This document shows positions 58,961 to 64,000 of a stretch of 64,000 bases of DNA, piece by piece. Source of the DNA: Thiobacillus sp. 0-1251 (lineage in GTDB: Bacteria > Pseudomonadota > Gammaproteobacteria > Burkholderiales > Thiobacillaceae). The DNA lies in assembly GCA_001899305.1 (NCBI GenBank), contig MKWL01000015.1, forward strand, positions 1 through 64,000. Reading direction: 5' to 3'. Positions within the stretch are counted from its first letter, which is position 1. Every line of letters starts with the position of its first letter. The notes beneath the pieces were generated by a model. It did no database searches. It was not told the origin of the DNA and was given only the letters and a program-made list of their open reading frames with translations. A program made the position numbers and the translations under genes.

Positions 58961-59740
58961 CTATCGCTCCACTTCCTGCGCGCTGATCATGTTCTGGTAG
59001 AGCAGCGCCGAGATGACCAGCGTGTCCTGGCTGTTCACGTTGTCGAACGACACCCCGTGCAGGAGGGTGGGGTTTTCATCCACCGTCGGGCGCGACGCAT
59101 TCACCGAACGAATCGTGCAGTCCAATACGAGCACATGCTCGGCATCGCCGATCTTGACGCGGAATTTGAGCGTGAGCGGGCTGCCCACGTCGCCCATCTT
59201 TTCGCTGGCGGCGAGCAATGCGCCGCCGAGGCTGATGTCGCGCGCAACGCAGGCATGGCCACGGCCCCTTTCGGCGGTGGCATGACAGATGATATTGATC
59301 CGCCCGCGCGAACTGCCGCGCACGACCAGTCCGCGCACTTCCTTGGGATAGGCGAGATGGAGGTGCGGGTAGGGCGTATTGGTGACGCGCTTGGCCATCG
59401 AGGTGAAGGCGTAGGCCGTTTTCCCGCTGAACAGGCGCACGACGAAATCCTGCCCTTCACGCACCAGCATCAGGCTGCCATTGATGATGGGCGTGGTCAC
59501 GATGACGCTCTGGCCTTCCAGGTAACCGATCAGGGTGACGAAGCAGCGGGACGGTTCGACATCGGACTGGAACTGCAGCTGTATCGTATCGCCGATACCC
59601 AGCTTGATCTGGTCCAGCGACAGCACCCCGGATTCGCGCTGGGGCGAGGCCGGCTCGACTTTGCCGGCTTTGGCGGATGAATCCTCCGGGCCGCCGGATG
59701 TTGGCTTGTCTGGGGCGGTTGATTTGTGCTGTTCTGACAT
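58961..59740 (-). CDS. PilZ-domain cyclic-di-GMP receptor (YcgR-like)
   Basis: A 259-residue two-domain protein. After a low-complexity N terminus (~1-40) comes a YcgR_N-like barrel (~45-130, with LGIGDTIQLQF and GSLMLVREGQDFVVRLF) and then a PilZ domain with the cyclic-di-GMP ligands RGSSR (RxxxR) and DISLGG (DxSxxG). It probably tunes motility or surface properties. The ATG at 59740 is chosen; the frame further upstream has no homology. Confidence 0.88.
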   Translation of the reverse strand: MSEQHKSTAPDKPTSGGPEDSSAKAGKVEPASPQRESGVLSLDQIKLGIGDTIQLQFQSDVEPSRCFVTLIGYLEGQSVIVTTPIINGSLMLVREGQDFVVRLFSGKTAYAFTSMAKRVTNTPYPHLHLAYPKEVRGLVVRGSSRGRINIICHATAERGRGHACVARDISLGGALLAASEKMGDVGSPLTLKFRVKIGDAEHVLVLDCTIRSVNASRPTVDENPTLLHGVSFDNVNSQDTLVISALLYQNMISAQEVER

Positions 59741-60228
59741 GGCGCGTCCACGTGACAATTTTCTCGATACGGCATGACGGTACGTCAATTTGCCAAGGCC
59801 CGCATCGGGTTCCCGGGCGGACGCAATTCGACGTTTCGCCTGATGCCTCCTGGTCATCATAACGATACCGGCCATCGGCGATTCCTCTCCCCTTGCCGTG
59901 CCAGCCTTCCAAGTAAACCACACTCGCCGTGTCTCGTTCACATGCGGCATGCCAGCCTGTCGTCATATGACGACAGGCTCAATCCGTCCTATCTTTTTGT
60001 TTTGTAGGAATATTCCAAAAATAGGCTGATTCCGATGTCGTCATCAGGCGACGTTTTGGCCTGTTTTTCTTCTTGGCCGAGCCTGCTGAATTTCTTACAC
60101 GACTGTTTATCAACGGGTTTTCTGTGCTGGCCCATCTGTTGCTATTCCACCCGTGCGTCCAGTTCCGGCCGCAACCACACCAGAGCGTTTCACCCAGATT
60201 CACCCAGATACAGAGAGAGACCCTACCC
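59741..60228. other. Long intergenic region between pilZ and bactofilin genes
   Basis: About 490 bases with no supported gene. It holds the 26-bp palindrome at 59954-59979, a T-rich run (59989-60003), a palindrome GGAATATTCC (60008-60017), a partial copy of the first operator (60036-60053) and a tandem CACCCAGAT pair (60191-60209). Confidence 0.6.
59954..59979. promoter_or_regulatory. Perfect 26-bp palindrome, likely operator
   Basis: Thirteen bases (AGCCTGTCGTCAT) are followed directly by their exact reverse complement. There is no loop, so a protein-binding site is more likely than an RNA hairpin. A related site TGTCGTCAT-CAGGCGACG lies at 60036-60053. Confidence 0.65.
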
Positions 60229-60843
60229 ATGCTCAAATCCTTCATGCAACCCGGCACTGCCAGCAATTCACGAACTGATTCGACCCGGACGGGCCATTCG
60301 GGATATCCGAGCAAACCGGCCGAAGCCGCCAAGCCGGCCGAGCCCGCCAAAGTGGAAACGGCTCCGGAAGCCATCCCGTCCACGCGCAACGAAGAGGGCA
60401 GCAAACTCATCGTCGGGCCGAACATCAAGCTGAAGGGCGCCGAGATCACCGATTGCGAAATCCTGGTGGTGGAAGGCCGCGTGGAAGCGTCGATGAACAG
60501 CCGCGATATCCGCATCGCCGAAGGCGGCGTGTTTTCGGGCAAGGCCGAGATCGACGTGGCGGAAGTGCACGGCACCTTCGAGGGCGAGTTGACCGCCCGC
60601 AAGCGGCTGGTGGTCTATGCCACCGGCCGCGTCAACGGCACCATCCGCTACGGGGCCTTGATGGTCGAGGAAGGCGGCGTCATCACCGGCAACATGGCGA
60701 TGCATACGGCCGGCCCCAGCCTGGCCAAGCTGCCGGATGCCGCGGCGCCGGCCCCGGTGTCCGAAGCGGTTCAGGAGAAGGCGGCGGAGCTCGAAGAGAT
60801 TCGTTCCGCGTCCACGTTCGGCCGCAACCAGCGACGCAACTGA
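60229..60843 (+). CDS. Bactofilin family cytoskeletal protein
   Basis: A 204-residue bactofilin. A disordered Pro/Ala/Lys-rich N terminus (~1-55) is followed by the beta-helical DUF583 core (~60-170), where repeats such as VEGRVEASMNSRDIRIAEGGVFSGKAEIDVAEVHG show the ~17-residue period (parts only). Bactofilins polymerise without nucleotide and position cell-wall, stalk or motility factors. The ATG at 60229 follows a GAGAGAGA tract that can serve as ribosome-binding site. Confidence 0.9.
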   Translation: MLKSFMQPGTASNSRTDSTRTGHSGYPSKPAEAAKPAEPAKVETAPEAIPSTRNEEGSKLIVGPNIKLKGAEITDCEILVVEGRVEASMNSRDIRIAEGGVFSGKAEIDVAEVHGTFEGELTARKRLVVYATGRVNGTIRYGALMVEEGGVITGNMAMHTAGPSLAKLPDAAAPAPVSEAVQEKAAELEEIRSASTFGRNQRRN

Positions 60844-61195
60844 CGAACCTGAGGCAGGGCTGTCTGCGATAGGCGACAGCTCCGCCCGCATCTTCGGGGA
60901 CGCTCGACGCCCCACCCCATCCTTGCCCCATATCGGCTATCAGGCCTGCTGAACCAGTGCGGAAAACGAACCGCCGGACTGAACTCGGATCGGTCGGATT
61001 GCTCCAATCCCCGGCAGCCTGCTCACGTCATGCAGGTTCGATGCGCTGGGGCAGCCCCATGTAAACAGGGCTTCACGAAAACTTCATTTCCCCGGGCGCT
61101 CATTCATGCGAACGTTCCTGCGGGCTGGCTTGTCAAGAAATCGGCGCGGCCCCCGGCCGCGTTTTTGCCGCTTTGGCTGCCGTCATGGGTCCCGT
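60844..61195. other. Intergenic region after bactofilin
   Basis: About 350 bases. A GCTGTC / GACAGC stem (60860-60882 area) lacks a T-run, so it is a doubtful terminator. The frame of the downstream channel is open from 61106 but its first 30 residues look non-coding (Arg/Cys-rich). Confidence 0.4.
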
Positions 61196-61639
61196 ATGTT
61201 CATCGTTGCGCTCGCTTGTGTCCTGCTCCTGGCCTTGACCACCGTCACCCACTACGAGGCGCTTAGCAGCCTCAACACGCGGCTGGTGTCGCTCGCCATT
61301 CCCAACCGCAGCAAGCTGCTGGTCGTCATCTCGACGGCCTTCATGGCCCATGCGCTGGAAATGACGCTTTACGGTCTGACCATCTATCTCCTGACGAAAT
61401 ATTTCGGGGTAGGCGCCCTCAGCGGGCCGTCCGGCCATTCATTGGCAAGCTGTCTTTATTTTTCTGCGGAAACCTATACTTCGCTCGGCTTTGGCGATCT
61501 CACGCCCGTCGGTCAGATCCGGATGATTGCCGGGGTGGAAGCGCTGAACGGCCTGCTGCTGATCGGCTGGTCGGCGTCGTACACCTACATTGCCATGGAG
61601 CGTTTCTGGAACCTGGACGCGGCGCGGCGCCACCAGTGA
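61196..61639 (+). CDS. Two-TM potassium channel family protein
   Basis: A ~147-residue ion channel of the Ion_trans_2 type. Two or three membrane helices (MFIVALACVLLLALTTVTHY; LEMTLYGLTIYLLTKYF) flank a pore loop with the selectivity-filter motif TSLGFGDLTP. It likely forms a tetrameric K+ or nonselective cation channel without a regulatory domain. I chose the ATG at 61196 since the membrane domain begins there. Confidence 0.78.
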   Translation: MFIVALACVLLLALTTVTHYEALSSLNTRLVSLAIPNRSKLLVVISTAFMAHALEMTLYGLTIYLLTKYFGVGALSGPSGHSLASCLYFSAETYTSLGFGDLTPVGQIRMIAGVEALNGLLLIGWSASYTYIAMERFWNLDAARRHQ

Positions 61640-61688
61640 GCGTGAGCGCGCGGGCATCGGGAGGCCGGCTTTTCCACGGCGCGCCGGG

Positions 61689-62867
<1,179 letters not shown>

Positions 62868-62903
62868 GGTCGGTTTCCTGTACAGCGTGATGCGAAGAAG
62901 GAT

Positions 62904-64000
62904 TTAAGCCTCGCGTGCCGCGAGGCGCCACAGCGACGTGACCTCGGCGGCGCGGGCGGCGTGGAGCGGGTCGGTTTGATCGGCGGCGCGCGGGTGCGTA
63001 GGGTGGGTGTCCAGCCGCGCCACGACCTTCAATCCGGCGGCGTCGAACGCATCGAGCAGCCATGCGCGCGTGCGCAGGCCCAGATGCTCGGCCAGGTCCG
63101 ACAGGATCAGCCAGCCTTCGCCGCCCGGCTCCAGATGTGCCGCCAGCCCGTTCAGGAAGCCAAGCAGCATGCGGCTGTCCGGATCGTAGATCGCGTGTTC
63201 GAGCGGCGAATGCGCGCGTGCGGGCAACCAGGGCGGATTGCAGACGACGAGGGGCGCACGCCCCGGCGGGAACAGATCGGCCTCGACGACGTCCACCCGT
63301 CCCTTCAGCCCGAGCCGGGCGATATTCTGGCGCGCACACGCCAGGGCGCGCGGGTCCTGGTCAGTGGCGACGACGTGCTTGACCCCGCGGCGCGCCAGCA
63401 GCGCCGCCAGCACGCCCGTTCCCGTGCCGATGTCGAAGGCGAGCGCCGACGCAGGCAGCGGTGCCTCAGCCACCAGCTGCAGGTATTCGCCGCGCACCGG
63501 CGAAAACACGCCGTAGTGCGGGTGGATGCGTTCGCCGAGCGCCGGAATGTCGACGCCTTTCTTGCGCCACTCGTGGGCACCGATCACGCCGAGCAACTCG
63601 CGCAGCGAGACCACCGACGGCACGTCGCCCGCGCCATAGGCCTCGGTGCAGGCTTCCTTCACATTCGGCGCGCGCCGCAAGGGAATGCTGTAATCCGCTT
63701 CCAGAGGCAGCAACAGCATGCCGAGGGTGCGGGCGCGCTGGGACTGGGCCTGGCGATAAAAATTGAAGGCCTCGATCGGCGACGCGGCGGGCTTGCGCGG
63801 CTTGCGGTCGATGCGACGCGCCATGGCCTGCAGCAACTGGCGCGCATTCTGGAAATCGCCGCGCCACAGCAGCGCAGTGCCCTCGCTGGCCAGGCGATAC
63901 GCCGCATCCGCCGCGAGGCGGTCGTCCGCAAGCATCACGCGTTTGGGTGGCGGCGATCCGCTTTCCGAGCGCCAGCGGGCGGTCCGGCTCGCGTCGGCCT
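62904..64000 (-). CDS. SAM-dependent methyltransferase, 5' end beyond window
   Basis: At least 365 codons in view. The C-terminal half is a class I methyltransferase with FDIGTGTGVLAALLA (SAM loop), ATDQDPRAL (acidic residue) and the catalytic VVCNPPWLPA, which marks N-methylation of amides or bases (HemK/RsmC-like). The N-terminal region (WRGDFQNARQLLQAM) is specific to a small proteobacterial group. The frame is open past the first in-window start codon (63938) to the edge with plausible sequence (RWRSESGSPPPKRV), so the real start lies outside. Probably cotranscribed with metK. Confidence 0.82.
   Translation of the reverse strand, partial: ADASRTARWRSESGSPPPKRVMLADDRLAADAAYRLASEGTALLWRGDFQNARQLLQAMARRIDRKPRKPAASPIEAFNFYRQAQSQRARTLGMLLLPLEADYSIPLRRAPNVKEACTEAYGAGDVPSVVSLRELLGVIGAHEWRKKGVDIPALGERIHPHYGVFSPVRGEYLQLVAEAPLPASALAFDIGTGTGVLAALLARRGVKHVVATDQDPRALACARQNIARLGLKGRVDVVEADLFPPGRAPLVVCNPPWLPARAHSPLEHAIYDPDSRMLLGFLNGLAAHLEPGGEGWLILSDLAEHLGLRTRAWLLDAFDAAGLKVVARLDTHPTHPRAADQTDPLHAARAAEVTSLWRLAAREA

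Overview
The window is a high-GC stretch of chromosome, very probably from a chemolithoautotrophic betaproteobacterium of the Thiobacillus type. The pointers are a form II RuBisCO gene (cbbM) followed by cbbQ and cbbO and divergent from a LysR-type cbbR, a DsrC/TusE-family sulfur-carrier protein, sulfur-transferase (rhodanese) genes, a RegB/RegA redox two-component pair, and betaproteobacterial gene orders around purM/purN/DUF3108 and thiC. I see no rRNA, tRNA, CRISPR array or insertion sequence.

Layout. 1-830 is gene debris: a decayed copy of a glutathione S-transferase 5' end, then the last ~55 codons of a thioredoxin-reductase-like flavoprotein. 840-11403 is a stress-related block: UBP zinc finger, DsbA-NhaA fusion, class V aminotransferase, ergothioneine genes egtD and egtB, GST, exported MsrB and MsrA, and a diguanylate cyclase. 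11609-17239 is the Calvin-cycle locus cbbO-cbbQ-cbbM / cbbR. 17360-19553 holds chrA, a rhodanese and a DsrC paralogue. 20045-27558 is purine synthesis (purEK, purN, purM, purC) with DUF192 and DUF3108 proteins; purC is in one unbroken reading frame with an upstream AI-2E/PerM permease. 28406-32947 is a complete DSF quorum-sensing locus (rpfG, rpfC, rpfF). 33123-35795 holds TauE, EVE, argB and a small heat-shock protein.

35940-42715 is the most striking region, a copper-handling island. An ECF sigma factor and zinc-binding anti-sigma factor precede an HvfA/bufferin-type precursor peptide, an MNIO (DUF692) modifying enzyme and its DUF2063 partner. On the other side of a long palindrome lie a frameshifted PCu(A)C copper chaperone, a beta-barrel protein and an OprC/NosA-type TonB-dependent receptor that keeps the CxxxM and HxM copper ligands. 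RegB/RegA follows.

44779-54305 is housekeeping and envelope (uppP, a 7TM diguanylate cyclase, thiC with a TPP riboswitch, pcm, rhodanese, tolC-like, waaA, nucleotide-sugar epimerase). 54352-56775 is a lower-GC accessory insert with an unrecognised P-loop protein and a HigB/HigA toxin-antitoxin pair. The right end holds an MFS exporter, a PilZ protein and a bactofilin separated by a gap with a perfect 26-bp palindrome, a K+ channel, metK and a methyltransferase that runs off the window.

Two themes recur. Metal and redox stress is served by ergothioneine, Msr, bufferin, OprC and RegBA. Cyclic-di-GMP signalling has two GGDEF proteins, an HD-GYP phosphodiesterase (RpfG) and a PilZ receptor.
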